A stretch of 64,000 nt of DNA from Mycolicibacterium sp. YH-1 (lineage in GTDB: Bacteria > Actinomycetota > Actinomycetes > Mycobacteriales > Mycobacteriaceae). Below the pieces are notes generated by a model, which worked only from the letters and a program-made list of their open reading frames with translations, was not told where the DNA came from and did not search any database. Numbering within the stretch: position 1 is the stretch's first letter; each line of letters starts with the position of its first letter. The stretch covers positions 2,666,001-2,730,000 of the forward strand of contig NZ_CP092915.1 of NCBI RefSeq assembly GCF_022557175.1, read 5' to 3'. Positions 8,565-17,068 of this stretch are shown here, one piece after another. The position numbers and the translations under genes were made by a program.

Positions 8565-9077
8565 ATGCGTGCGTCGAACCAATTCGCCGACGCGACGACA
8601 GGTGTGGTGTACGTGCACGCCTCACCCGCGGCGGTATGCCCACATGTCGAGTGGGCGCTTTCGTCGACCCTGTCGGCGCGAGCGAACCTGAAGTGGACGC
8701 CGCAACCGGCCATGCCTGGCCAGTTGCGGGCGGTCACGAACTGGATCGGCCCGGTGGGCACCGGTGCGTCGCTGGCCAATGCCCTGAGGGCGTGGTCGGT
8801 GCTGCGCTTCGAGGTCACCGAGGACCCGAGTGAGGGAGTGGACGGGCACCGCTGGTGCCACACTCCTCAGCTCGGCCTGTGGAACGGCGCCATGAGCGCC
8901 AACGGTGACGTGATGGTCGGCGAGATGCGTCTGCGCGGACTGATGAACTCGGGTGCGGAGACGCTTGCCTCGGAACTCGACACGGTGCTCGGCACGGCGT
9001 GGGACGAAGCGCTTGAGGCCTATCGCGGCGGTGGCGACACCGGCGAGATGACCTGGCTCAACCGCGGCGTGGGCTGA
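8565..9077 (+). CDS. DUF3145 family protein (Rv2256c-like)
   Basis: The ATG at 8565 has AAGGAG at 8552-8557 upstream and gives 170 residues; the longer frame from 8499 lacks a ribosome-binding site. The sequence MRASNQFADATTGVVYVHASP and the segment VEWALSS are typical of the actinobacterial DUF3145 family, which has no known function. No membrane segment or signal is present. It follows the serine hydrolase by 110 bp and converges on the diacylglycerol kinase gene with 15 bp between stops. Confidence 0.88.
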   Translation: MRASNQFADATTGVVYVHASPAAVCPHVEWALSSTLSARANLKWTPQPAMPGQLRAVTNWIGPVGTGASLANALRAWSVLRFEVTEDPSEGVDGHRWCHTPQLGLWNGAMSANGDVMVGEMRLRGLMNSGAETLASELDTVLGTAWDEALEAYRGGGDTGEMTWLNRGVG

Positions 9078-9092
9078 TCCTCTAGATACGGA

Positions 9093-9998
9093 CTACGGAC
9101 GCAGGATCGTCAGCGCGCCCGCCACCGCGGACACCTCGACTGGCAGTGGGCAGACGAATTCCCCGTCGGCATAGGCGTTTATGTCGGGGCACTCGACGTT
9201 GATCACCTTGGCTCGTTCAGTGCGCACCGCGTCGAGGTTGACGTGGGTGCCCTTGAACACCGTCGGGAACAGTCGGATCAGCTTGGTGCGCGAGGCCGAC
9301 TGCACCATCGTCACGTCCAGCATGCCGTCGGAGTGATCGGCGCCTGGGGTGATCAGCATGCCGCCGCCGTAGCTGCGCGTGTTTCCGAACGCCGCCAGGG
9401 TGAGGTCGATGCTGAGTTCCTCGCCGCCGTCAAAGGTCAGCCGGAACGGCAGGAGGCGCAGCTTGGACAACTCGGCGACCATGGCCAGGTTGTAGCGCAT
9501 CCGTCCGTGCGGCCACGTCATGCGGTTGGTCCGGTCGGTGACCAGCGAGTCGAATCCGGCGGCCATCACGGTGCCGAACCAACGGTCGGTTCCGTCGGCG
9601 CCGCGGATGCGACCGAGGTCGATGGTCTCGGCTCTGCCGTCGAGCACGATATCGGCGGCCGCCGCGGGATTGTCTGTCGGCAAGCCGAATTCGCGGGCGT
9701 GGTCATTGCCAGTGCCGGCGGGGATGATGCCCAGCGGGACATCGCCGAGTGCCAACGCCTGCAAGGCCACCGACACGATGCCATCACCCCCGATGACCAC
9801 CAGGGCGTCGGTGCCGCGCGCCAGTTCCTCGTCGAGCAGTCGACGGGCGTGGGCGGCGTCGTGCCCGACGATCGCGCAGACGTCGACACCGCGCTGTTGG
9901 AACCGCGCCACCGCCCGCTCGGCCGCGTGCGGCGCGCTGCCGTGCCCCGACGCGGGGTTGGTCAGCACGGTGACACGGCCCGGTGGTGTGCGGGTCAC
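9093..9998 (-). CDS. dagK: Diacylglycerol kinase, lipid kinase family (Rv2252-like)
   Basis: This 301-residue protein is of the DagK/YegS lipid-kinase family, which phosphorylates diacylglycerol with ATP to phosphatidic acid. The nucleotide loop NPASGHGSA is at the N-terminus, the family signature VVIGGDG follows at about residue 90, and IPAGTGNDHAREF follows that. No membrane helix is seen; these enzymes are peripheral. Rv2252 is reported to act in phosphatidylinositol mannoside synthesis. The GTG start overlaps the stop of the upstream flavoprotein gene (GTGA), so the two are probably translationally coupled. Confidence 0.93.
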   Translation of the reverse strand: MTRTPPGRVTVLTNPASGHGSAPHAAERAVARFQQRGVDVCAIVGHDAAHARRLLDEELARGTDALVVIGGDGIVSVALQALALGDVPLGIIPAGTGNDHAREFGLPTDNPAAAADIVLDGRAETIDLGRIRGADGTDRWFGTVMAAGFDSLVTDRTNRMTWPHGRMRYNLAMVAELSKLRLLPFRLTFDGGEELSIDLTLAAFGNTRSYGGGMLITPGADHSDGMLDVTMVQSASRTKLIRLFPTVFKGTHVNLDAVRTERAKVINVECPDINAYADGEFVCPLPVEVSAVAGALTILRP

Positions 9999-11608
9999 GG
10001 GATCAGCTTGCCCGGGTTCAGGATTCCTGCGGGGTCGAGTACCGCCTTCACGGCGCGCAGCACCTCGACGCCGAGATCGCCGATCTCGTCACGCATCCAC
10101 GGCCGGTGATCGGCGCCGACAGCGTGATGGTGCGTGATCGTCGCACCGCAGCTGACCATCGCGTCCGATGCTGCCCTCTTGGCCCTGTGCCACTGCTCGA
10201 TCGGGTTACCCCGCTGCCCGGCGACGACGGTGAAGTACAGGGATGCTCCGGTGGGATACACATGGGAAATGTGGCACAGCACAAGAGCCGGAGTGCCGGA
10301 TTCGGCCAGCGAGGTGGTGAGCGCCTCGGTGACGGCGGCCTTGAGGGCGGGCACGCGGTCCCAGTTGACCGCAGTCTCGAGGGTCTCGCACAGCGCCCCC
10401 GCCGACAGCAGCGAATCACGGAGGTAGGGCGCTCCGAATCTGCCGTGCTCCCACGCGCGTGCCGGACCCTCACCGAGTGACGTCGCACCCTGGCTCTCGA
10501 GCAGTGCGCGTGTCTCGGCGTGCCTGCTGTCGGCATGCGCCGCGGTGCCCTCGAAGACCGTGATCGCCAGGCAGCCACCGGTGATCGACTGCTCGCCGAT
10601 GTTGTCGGTGGTGGCGAGGTTGACACCGGTCTCGGCCTCGTCGGACAGCCGGATCACCGTCGGTCCGGTGCCGGTCTGCGCGACGGCGCGCAGGGCGGCG
10701 GCACCGGTGGCGAAGTCGGGGAAGGACCACGCCTCGTAGCGGGTGGCCTCGGGGACGGGGTGCACGCGAACGCGCACCCGGGTGATGACCCCGAAGACGC
10801 CCTCGGATCCGAGGATCACCTGGCGCAGATCGGGACCCGCGGCAGATGCCGGGGCGCGGCCCAGGTCGAGCACGCCCGCCGGTGTCACCACGCGCAGGCC
10901 CCGGACCATATCGTCGAATCGTCCGTAGCCCGCGGAGTCCTGGCCTGAGGACCGCGTCGCGGCGAACCCGCCGATGGTGGCGAACTGGAAGCTCTGCGGA
11001 AAGTGGCCGAGCGAGAAACCGCGTGCGCCAAGGAGGCGTTCGGCGTCGGGACCGGTCACACCAGCGCCGAGTTCAGCCTCACCCGACACCTCGTCGAGTC
11101 CGTGCAGTTGGTCGAGACGCCGGAGGTCGAGCGAGACGACGGCCTTGAAGTCACCCCGTAGCGGGTCGAGGCCACCGACGACGCTGGTGCCGCCGCCGAA
11201 CGGCACGACCGCGATGCTTCGCTGCGCGCACAACGACAACACGGCAGCCACCTCGTCCTCGTCGCCGGGCAGCAGCACCGCATCGGGTGCGTCCTGGACT
11301 CCGGTATCCCTGCGGCGCAACAGGTCCAGTGTGGACTTCCCTCCCGCGCGCAGCAGTCTGCCGATGTCGTCGGAGACACAATGCGCCTCGCCGACGATGG
11401 CGATCAGAGCCTTCGCGTCAGCGGCCGACAGTGCCGACGGCCGCAACCGGACCACCTCGGCCGTCAGTTCGGTGCCCGCGATGGCCTCCACGCCCAGGGC
11501 CTGGTGCAGAAGGGTGCGAATGCCGTCGGAGAGGGGCTTGGCGGCCGCGGGGTCACCCCACGCGTTCCACGACATCGGGGGCAGCATGTGGTCGTCCGAT
11601 CGAGTCAT
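9995..11608 (-). CDS. FAD-binding oxidase, alkyl-DHAP synthase-like (Rv2251-like)
   Basis: This 537-residue protein has a PCMH-type FAD-binding domain (about 90-270, with VPFGGGTSVVGGL) and a vanillyl-alcohol-oxidase-type C-terminal domain. The near-terminal THHHAVGADH corresponds to the HHHG active-site region of alkyldihydroxyacetonephosphate synthase, and YLRDSLL and NWDRVPAL also match that enzyme's cap region. In eukaryotes this enzyme makes the ether bond of ether lipids, but the bacterial activity is not established. It is coupled to dagK downstream and divergent from a TetR gene, 17 bp between starts. Confidence 0.88.
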   Translation of the reverse strand: MTRSDDHMLPPMSWNAWGDPAAAKPLSDGIRTLLHQALGVEAIAGTELTAEVVRLRPSALSAADAKALIAIVGEAHCVSDDIGRLLRAGGKSTLDLLRRRDTGVQDAPDAVLLPGDEDEVAAVLSLCAQRSIAVVPFGGGTSVVGGLDPLRGDFKAVVSLDLRRLDQLHGLDEVSGEAELGAGVTGPDAERLLGARGFSLGHFPQSFQFATIGGFAATRSSGQDSAGYGRFDDMVRGLRVVTPAGVLDLGRAPASAAGPDLRQVILGSEGVFGVITRVRVRVHPVPEATRYEAWSFPDFATGAAALRAVAQTGTGPTVIRLSDEAETGVNLATTDNIGEQSITGGCLAITVFEGTAAHADSRHAETRALLESQGATSLGEGPARAWEHGRFGAPYLRDSLLSAGALCETLETAVNWDRVPALKAAVTEALTTSLAESGTPALVLCHISHVYPTGASLYFTVVAGQRGNPIEQWHRAKRAASDAMVSCGATITHHHAVGADHRPWMRDEIGDLGVEVLRAVKAVLDPAGILNPGKLIP

Positions 11609-11610
11609 GC

Positions 11611-11643
11611 GTTACAGTATTACAGATGATGTCAATCAGTAAC
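11611..11643. promoter_or_regulatory. Imperfect 33-bp palindrome, probable TetR operator
   Basis: The two halves, read from each end, begin GTTAC and share 10 of the first 14 positions; the outer arms GTTAC (11611-11615) and GTAAC (11639-11643) are exact. It fills the 17-bp gap between the divergent flavoprotein and TetR genes and runs into the first codons of the TetR frame, as expected for an autorepressing site. Confidence 0.5.
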
Positions 11644-12210
11644 GATGACATGGTGGAACCGGTCGGCGATCGCATCCTCGACGCCGCCGCGAGCTGCGTG
11701 CTCTCCTACGGCGTTGACCGCGTGACCCTCGCCGAGATCGCCCGCCGCGCCGGCGTCAGCCGACCCACCGTCTACCGGCGATTTCCCGATACCCGCTCGA
11801 TCCTGGCCGCCCTCCTCACACTGCGGATCACCCGCGCGCTCGACGACGTGCCGTCCCGCGGCGTTGGCCGCGAACTGCTCGTCGAGCGGGTCGTCAGCGT
11901 GGCCGATCTGCTGCGGCTCGACGAGGTCATCATGGCTGTCCTGCACCAGGCGCCCGACATGGCGATGGTGTACCTGTCCGAACGGCTGGGCACCAGCCAG
12001 CAGATCCTGCTCGACACCGTCGCGGGCGAGATCAAGTCTGCCCAGGACGAGGGCAGCGTCCGACCCGGCGACGCCCGCGAACTCGCCGCAATGAGCCTGC
12101 TGATCGCCCAGTCCACGATCCTGTCGGCCGACCTGATCAGGCCGATCCTGGACACCGAGCCGCTGGCCACCGAGCTGGCACACGCCCTGAACGGATACCT
12201 CAAGCCATGA
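11626..12210 (+). CDS. TetR family transcriptional regulator (Rv2250c-like)
   Basis: The product is 194 residues from the ATG at 11626; MV at 11650 is an alternative start. The helix-turn-helix covers about residues 15-60 (DRVTLAEIARRAGVSRPTVYRRF). No Shine-Dalgarno is visible before 11626, so the mRNA may be leaderless or may start at 11650. It is divergent from the flavoprotein-dagK unit and overlaps glpD1 by ATGA at 12207-12210, so it is co-transcribed with glpD1 and probably controls glycerolipid genes on both sides. Confidence 0.88.
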   Translation: MMSISNDDMVEPVGDRILDAAASCVLSYGVDRVTLAEIARRAGVSRPTVYRRFPDTRSILAALLTLRITRALDDVPSRGVGRELLVERVVSVADLLRLDEVIMAVLHQAPDMAMVYLSERLGTSQQILLDTVAGEIKSAQDEGSVRPGDARELAAMSLLIAQSTILSADLIRPILDTEPLATELAHALNGYLKP

Positions 12211-13796
12211 CCCCATCCACCGCGCTGTCCGCCGCCCGCCGCGCCGCCGACCTCGCCGCACTCGGTGACGGCGAGACCGTCGATGTCGTCGTCATCGGCG
12301 GCGGCATCACCGGCACCGGCATCGCGCTCGACGCCGCCACCCGGGGACTGTCCGTGGCGCTGGTGGAGAAGCACGACCTCGCGTTCGGGACCAGTCGGTG
12401 GAGTTCGAAGCTGGTGCACGGCGGGCTGCGCTACCTGGCCACCGGCAACGTCGGCATCGCTCGCCGCAGCGCCATCGAGCGGGGAATCCTGATGACGCGC
12501 AACGCCCCTCATCTGGTCAAGGCGATGCCGCAACTCGTTCCGCTGCTGCCGTCGATGAACGCCGCGTCACGGGCGTTGGTGCGCGTCGGTTTCGTCGCGG
12601 GGGATGGCCTTCGCAAGCTCGCCGGCACGCCTGCGGCGACCCTGCCGCGTTCGCGTCGTATCGACGCCCGCCGTGCCGTGGAGCTGGCTCCCACCGTGCG
12701 GCGCGCCGGTCTGCAGGGCGGCCTCCTGGCCCATGACGGGCAGCTGATCGATGACGCCCGCCTGGTCACCGCGGTGGCGCGCACCGCGGCGCAGAACGGC
12801 GCGCGCATTCTCACCCGGGTCGCCGCGTCGGAGGCCACCGGGACGTCGGTGCGGTTGACCGATGAACTGACCGGCGAAACCGTCGACGTGCGGGCGCGCG
12901 CGGTGATCAACGCCGCGGGCGTGTGGGCCGGTGACGTCGACACCGCCATCCGGCTGCGGCCCAGCCGCGGCACTCACCTGGTGTTCGACGCCGCGGCGTT
13001 CGGCAATCCGACCGCGGCCCTGACGATTCCGATTCCCGGGGCGATCAATCGCTTCGTCTTCGCGATGCCCGAGCAGCTCGGCCGCGTCTACCTGGGGCTC
13101 ACCGACGAGGATGCTCCGGGGCCGATTCCCGACGTGCCGCAGCCGACACCGGAGGAGACCACGTTCCTGCTCGACACCGTCAACACGGCCCTCGACGTCG
13201 CGCTGACTCGCGATGACGTGATCGGCGCCTATGCCGGTCTGCGGCCACTCATCGAGCTCGGATCGGATCGGAGGGCAGGAGCGAAGCGACCCGGGAAGGA
13301 GGTCAGCACTGCCGACGTGTCGCGTGAGCACGCCGTCGTCGAGTCCGCCAACGGCGTCATCAGCGTCATCGGGGGCAAGCTCACCGAGTACCGGTACATG
13401 GCCCAGGACGTCCTCGACCGCGCCGCCGCACTGCGTGGGCTGGACGCCGGACCCTGCCGGACGCGCAACCTGCCCTTGGTCGGCGCCCCCGCCAATCCGG
13501 TGTCAACCCTGCGTTCGCCGGCCGAACTGCCCGCTGCGATGCCCTCGTCGCTGGTTGCCCGCTACGGTGCGGAGGCGCCGAACGTGATCGCCCGGGCCAC
13601 CTGCGATCGGCCCACCGCCCCCGTGGCGGACGGAATCGACGTCATCCGAGCCGAATTCGAGTACGCCGTCACCCACGAGGGTGCGCTGAGTGTCGATGAC
13701 ATCCTCGACCGGCGCACACGCATCGGCCTGGTCGCCGGCGACCGCGAGCGCGCCGTGCCGGCCGCCCAGGAGTTCGAGGGCCTCGCACGCGGGTAG
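12207..13796 (+). CDS. glpD1: FAD-dependent glycerol-3-phosphate dehydrogenase
   Basis: This 529-residue protein oxidises glycerol 3-phosphate to dihydroxyacetone phosphate and passes electrons to the quinone pool at the membrane. The N-terminal FAD motif is VVIGGGITGTGIALDAATRG (about residues 28-47). WSSKLVHGGLRYLATG, RGTHLVFD and IGGKLTEYRYMA are typical GlpD segments, and a C-terminal helical domain follows. The arrangement after a TetR gene matches Rv2250c-glpD1. An odd basic stretch, DRRAGAKRPGKE (about residues 353-364), looks like a small insertion relative to homologues I recall and coincides with a repeat found elsewhere in the window. Confidence 0.94.
   Translation: MTPSTALSAARRAADLAALGDGETVDVVVIGGGITGTGIALDAATRGLSVALVEKHDLAFGTSRWSSKLVHGGLRYLATGNVGIARRSAIERGILMTRNAPHLVKAMPQLVPLLPSMNAASRALVRVGFVAGDGLRKLAGTPAATLPRSRRIDARRAVELAPTVRRAGLQGGLLAHDGQLIDDARLVTAVARTAAQNGARILTRVAASEATGTSVRLTDELTGETVDVRARAVINAAGVWAGDVDTAIRLRPSRGTHLVFDAAAFGNPTAALTIPIPGAINRFVFAMPEQLGRVYLGLTDEDAPGPIPDVPQPTPEETTFLLDTVNTALDVALTRDDVIGAYAGLRPLIELGSDRRAGAKRPGKEVSTADVSREHAVVESANGVISVIGGKLTEYRYMAQDVLDRAAALRGLDAGPCRTRNLPLVGAPANPVSTLRSPAELPAAMPSSLVARYGAEAPNVIARATCDRPTAPVADGIDVIRAEFEYAVTHEGALSVDDILDRRTRIGLVAGDRERAVPAAQEFEGLARG
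13273..13296 (+). repeat. Short GC-rich repeat copy 1, inside glpD1
   Basis: The core GGGCAGGAGCGAAGCGACC occurs here within glpD1 and again, with one change, at 60313-60336 in the glnA2-glnE gap. The frame stays open through it and encodes RAGAKRPG. It may be a small dispersed repeat that inserted in frame. Confidence 0.4.
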
Positions 13797-14660
13797 TCAG
13801 GTGTTGAGCAACGCGTCTCGCACCGCGGAGACGGTGTGGCGTTGCCAGATCGCCTGAACCGGCACGAGTAACGGCGGTTCGAGGTCGACAACGGTGATTC
13901 GACCCTGCATCGCCGATCCCGCGTCCGCGGTGACCAGGGCGATGGCACCGGTTGTGAGGGGAGCGGCCACCATCGCGGCACCCTGGACGCGACTGACGAC
14001 GTAGTCCGGCTCGAATCCTGCGCGGCGGCATGCACCCATCAGGAAGTCGGTGAAGTACGACGCGCCCGGAGGTGCCCACAACGCGAGCCGCTCGCCCGCG
14101 AGGTCGGTGATATCGACGCACGACGCCGCCGCGAACCGGTGATCTGATGGAATCGCCACGCGTACTCGGTGATACCCGATGACGGCTGCCGCGAATTCTC
14201 CCGTCGGGACGACGCCGCGTCGCAGCCCGAGCTGGACGGTCCCGTCGAGCACCGCCTCCGTGAGACGGTCGGGGTACATCTGTCGGAGGGTGAACGACAC
14301 CTCGGGAAACGCGTCGATCGCCGGCTCGAGGAGGGCGTAAACCTCAGCCCCGCTGAGTGCGGGACTGTGTCCCACCGCCCAGGCCTGCTGGCCGGCGGCG
14401 GCGAGCCGGACGTGGTCGCCGATCGTGTGAGCTGCCGCCAGAAGTGGTCGCCCCTCGTGGAGCAACGCACGACCAGCGCGTGTCAACGAGATGCGGCGGC
14501 CCTCGCGGTGGAACAACGTTGTGCCCAGCTCAGATTCGAGCTGCCGTACCGAGCTGCTCAACGCCTGCTGGCTCAGGTGCAGTTCGACCGCGGCGCCGGT
14601 GAAGCTGCCTGCCTCGGCGACGGCGATGAACTGCTGGAGCCGCCGAAGGTCAGGTATCAC
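13797..14660 (-). CDS. LysR family transcriptional regulator
   Basis: The product is 287 residues if started at the GTG at 14660, which gives the usual LysR start (V/M)IPDLRRLQQF. The frame remains open to an ATG at 14687, adding nine residues. The winged-helix domain spans about residues 3-62 (FIAVAEAGSFTGAAVELHLSQQALSSS, in part), followed by the effector-binding domain. It is divergent from the SDR gene and converges directly on glpD1, whose stop it abuts. It probably controls the SDR gene and itself. The inducer is unknown. Confidence 0.88.
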   Translation of the reverse strand: MIPDLRRLQQFIAVAEAGSFTGAAVELHLSQQALSSSVRQLESELGTTLFHREGRRISLTRAGRALLHEGRPLLAAAHTIGDHVRLAAAGQQAWAVGHSPALSGAEVYALLEPAIDAFPEVSFTLRQMYPDRLTEAVLDGTVQLGLRRGVVPTGEFAAAVIGYHRVRVAIPSDHRFAAASCVDITDLAGERLALWAPPGASYFTDFLMGACRRAGFEPDYVVSRVQGAAMVAAPLTTGAIALVTADAGSAMQGRITVVDLEPPLLVPVQAIWQRHTVSAVRDALLNT

Positions 14661-14663
14661 AAC

Positions 14664-14680
14664 CACAAACAATACTTGTG
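14664..14680. promoter_or_regulatory. CACAA-N7-TTGTG dyad, candidate LysR-type binding site
   Basis: The 17-bp dyad CACAAACAATACTTGTG lies between the divergent LysR and SDR genes. A 15-17 bp imperfect dyad near the regulator start is what LysR proteins use. It overlaps the optional extra codons of the regulator, which supports the GTG start at 14660. Confidence 0.4.
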
Positions 14681-14735
14681 AAAACATCCGATTGTCGTGT
14701 TTTTCATTTGTGTTCGGCGCCGTTAGCGTCGAGGC

Positions 14736-15485
14736 ATGAGCGAACTCGCAGGCAAATCAGCAATCGTCGCCGCCGGAGCCAAGAATCTCGGCGGACTGAT
14801 CAGCACCACCCTCGCCACGAGGGGAGTCAACGTCGCGGTGCACTACAACAGCGACTCGAGCGCAGCCGATGCGGACAACACCGTCGCCGCCGTCGAGGCT
14901 GTGGGTGCGCGAGCGATCAAGGTGCAGGGCGACCTGACCAAACCGGCCAACGTGACAGCGCTGTTCGATGCGGCCGTCGGAGCATTCGGTGGAATCGACA
15001 TAGCGGTCAACACCGTAGGCAAGGTGCTCCGCAAGCCCATCGTGGAAACCACTGAGGCGGAATATGATTCGATGTTCGACATCAACTCCAAGGCCGCCTA
15101 CTTCTTCCTGCAGGAGGCGGGCAGACGACTCAATGACAACGGGTCGGTGATATCGGTGGTGACATCACTGCTGGCGGCCTACACCGACGGCTACTCGACG
15201 TACGCGGGTGCCAAGAGTCCGGTGGAGCACTTCACCCGTGCCGCATCGAAGGAATTCGGTGTGCGTGGCATCAACGTCAACAATGTCGCACCAGGGCCCA
15301 TGGACACACCCTTCTTCTACCCGCAGGAGACGCCGGAACGCGCCGAGTTCCACAAGTCGCAAGCTATGGGCAACCGGCTCACGGATATCTCCGACATCGC
15401 CCCGTTGGTCGTGTTCCTCGCCGGGGACGGGCACTGGATCAACGGTCAGACGATATTCGCCAACGGCGGCTACACGACACGCTGA
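14736..15485 (+). CDS. Short-chain dehydrogenase/reductase (SDR)
   Basis: This 249-residue protein is a classical SDR. The cofactor loop AAGAKNLGGLIS is a variant of TGxxxGIG, an Asn-rich segment NTVGK follows, and the catalytic Ser/Tyr/Lys are in VVTSLLAAYTDGYSTYAGAK (about residues 143-162). It ends in the INGQTIFANGGYTTR typical of C-terminal SDR segments. The family reduces or oxidises carbonyl/alcohol groups with NAD(P)H; the substrate is not evident. It is divergent from a LysR gene and followed by a strong hairpin terminator. Confidence 0.88.
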   Translation: MSELAGKSAIVAAGAKNLGGLISTTLATRGVNVAVHYNSDSSAADADNTVAAVEAVGARAIKVQGDLTKPANVTALFDAAVGAFGGIDIAVNTVGKVLRKPIVETTEAEYDSMFDINSKAAYFFLQEAGRRLNDNGSVISVVTSLLAAYTDGYSTYAGAKSPVEHFTRAASKEFGVRGINVNNVAPGPMDTPFFYPQETPERAEFHKSQAMGNRLTDISDIAPLVVFLAGDGHWINGQTIFANGGYTTR

Positions 15486-15516
15486 GACTCTCCTGCCCAA
15501 CTGACCGCGAGCGACA

Positions 15517-15553
15517 CCAAAGCCCCTGATACGCGGGGTATCAGGGGCTTTGG
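15517..15553. terminator. Perfect 16-bp hairpin, bidirectional terminator
   Basis: The arms CCAAAGCCCCTGATAC and GTATCAGGGGCTTTGG pair perfectly around a 5-nt loop. It lies between the convergent SDR gene and accD6, so it can end both transcripts. Confidence 0.85.
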
Positions 15554-15598
15554 TTGGAGCCACGAAGTGGACTGCTCGCGGCTAGTGCCGCAGGGAGA

Positions 15599-17020
15599 TT
15601 ACAGCGGGATGTTCTTGTGCCGGCCGCGGCGTGCGGGTGCCTCGGCGAGAGCCTGAGTCACCACGCTTCGGGTGTGCGCCGGGTCGATCTTCTCGTCGAC
15701 GACACCGATCTCGACGGCGCTGTCCACGCCACCGGCGATCCGCTCGTGCTCGAGGGCCAACTCCTCGTGCAGGGCGTCCCGATCCTCGGGCGCCGCGGCG
15801 GCCAGCGTGCGCTTGTGCAGGATGCCGACCGCTGCCTTGGCGCCCATCACGGCGACCTCGGCATCCGGCCAGGCGAACACCTTGGTGGCGCCGAGCGAGC
15901 GGGAGTTCATCGCGATGTAGGCCCCGCCGTAGATCTTTCGGGTCACCAGGGTGACGCGGGGGACCGTCGCCTCGCCGAAGGCGTGCAGCAGCTTGGCGCC
16001 GCGGCGAACCACGCCGCCCCACTCCTGGTCCACGCCGGGCAGGTAGCCGGGCACGTCGACGATCACGATCAGGGGGATGCCGAATGCGTCGCACAGGCGC
16101 ACGAAACGTGCTGCCTTCTCGGCGCTTTCGGAGTTCAGGCAGCCGCCGAGGCGCAGCGGGTTGTTGGCCAGCACGCCAACGGAGCGACCGGCGAGGCGGC
16201 CGAGGCCGACCACCATCGAGGGCGCCCACTTGGCCTGAAACTCCTCGAACGGCGTGCCCGCGTCGAGCAGCGCGTCGATCAACGGGTGCACGTCGTAGGC
16301 CCGGCGCGGCGAATCCGGCAGCAGGGCATGCAGATCGGTGTCGCCGGCCTCGGCCTTGCTGCGGTCGAAGTGACCCTGCTGGCTGAACAGTCCGACCAGA
16401 CGCTGGCCGCGCGCATAGGCGTCGAGTTCGTCGTTGGCGACGATGTGGCACACGCCCGACTTCTTGTGGTGGGTGTCGGGGCCGCCGAGCGACGCCATGT
16501 CGACGTCCTCGCCGGTGACGCTGCGCACGATGTCGGGTCCGGTGACGAAGACCCGGCCCTCGGGCGCCATGATCACGACGTCCGTCAACGCGGGACCGTA
16601 GGCCGCGCCGCCCGCTGCGAAGCCCACCACGATGGAGATCTGCGGGACGTAGCCCGAGGCGCGGATCATGGCCTCGAAGACCAGGCCCACTGCGTGGAGC
16701 GCCTTGACGCCCTCGGCCAGGCGCGCGCCACCGGAGTGCCAGATGCCAACGATCGGGCTCTGCTCCTCGATGGCGGTGTCGTAGGCATCGACGATGTGCT
16801 TGCAGCCCTCGATGCCCATCGCACCACCCATGACGGTGCCGTCCGTGGCGAACGCGACGGTGCGCACACCATTGACGTTGCCTGCGGCCGACAGCACGCC
16901 GGACTTGTCGCGCTCGTGCAGCAGCTCAACAGTGCCGTCGTCGAAGAACGTGCTCAGCCGCAGTAGCGGATCGCGCGGGTCGAGCGACTCAGCAGCCGTC
17001 TCTGGGGCCATGATCGTCAT
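15599..17020 (-). CDS. accD6: Acyl-CoA carboxylase carboxyltransferase subunit AccD6
   Basis: This 473-residue beta subunit transfers the carboxyl group from biotin to acetyl/propionyl-CoA, giving malonyl units for FAS-II. The oxyanion-hole glycines are in IWHSGGARLAEGV and FAAGGAAYGPALTD of the N-terminal domain; the C-terminal domain has VDVPGYLPGVDQEWGG and the biotin-site GAKLLHAFGEA. It is the last gene of fabD-acpM-kasA-kasB-accD6, 48 bp after kasB, as in M. tuberculosis (Rv2247), and ends at the hairpin at 15517. It partners with a biotinylated AccA3 encoded elsewhere. Confidence 0.97.
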   Translation of the reverse strand: MTIMAPETAAESLDPRDPLLRLSTFFDDGTVELLHERDKSGVLSAAGNVNGVRTVAFATDGTVMGGAMGIEGCKHIVDAYDTAIEEQSPIVGIWHSGGARLAEGVKALHAVGLVFEAMIRASGYVPQISIVVGFAAGGAAYGPALTDVVIMAPEGRVFVTGPDIVRSVTGEDVDMASLGGPDTHHKKSGVCHIVANDELDAYARGQRLVGLFSQQGHFDRSKAEAGDTDLHALLPDSPRRAYDVHPLIDALLDAGTPFEEFQAKWAPSMVVGLGRLAGRSVGVLANNPLRLGGCLNSESAEKAARFVRLCDAFGIPLIVIVDVPGYLPGVDQEWGGVVRRGAKLLHAFGEATVPRVTLVTRKIYGGAYIAMNSRSLGATKVFAWPDAEVAVMGAKAAVGILHKRTLAAAAPEDRDALHEELALEHERIAGGVDSAVEIGVVDEKIDPAHTRSVVTQALAEAPARRGRHKNIPL

Positions 17021-17068
17021 CGAAACCTCCTGTAACCGTCGAACTTCGGCGTGCGCCTTCGTGAGAAG

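Noticed and set aside
15554..16966. 470-residue plus-strand open frame opposite accD6
   Set aside because: It mirrors the accD6 codons and has no protein-like motifs; accD6 is unmistakable on the other strand.
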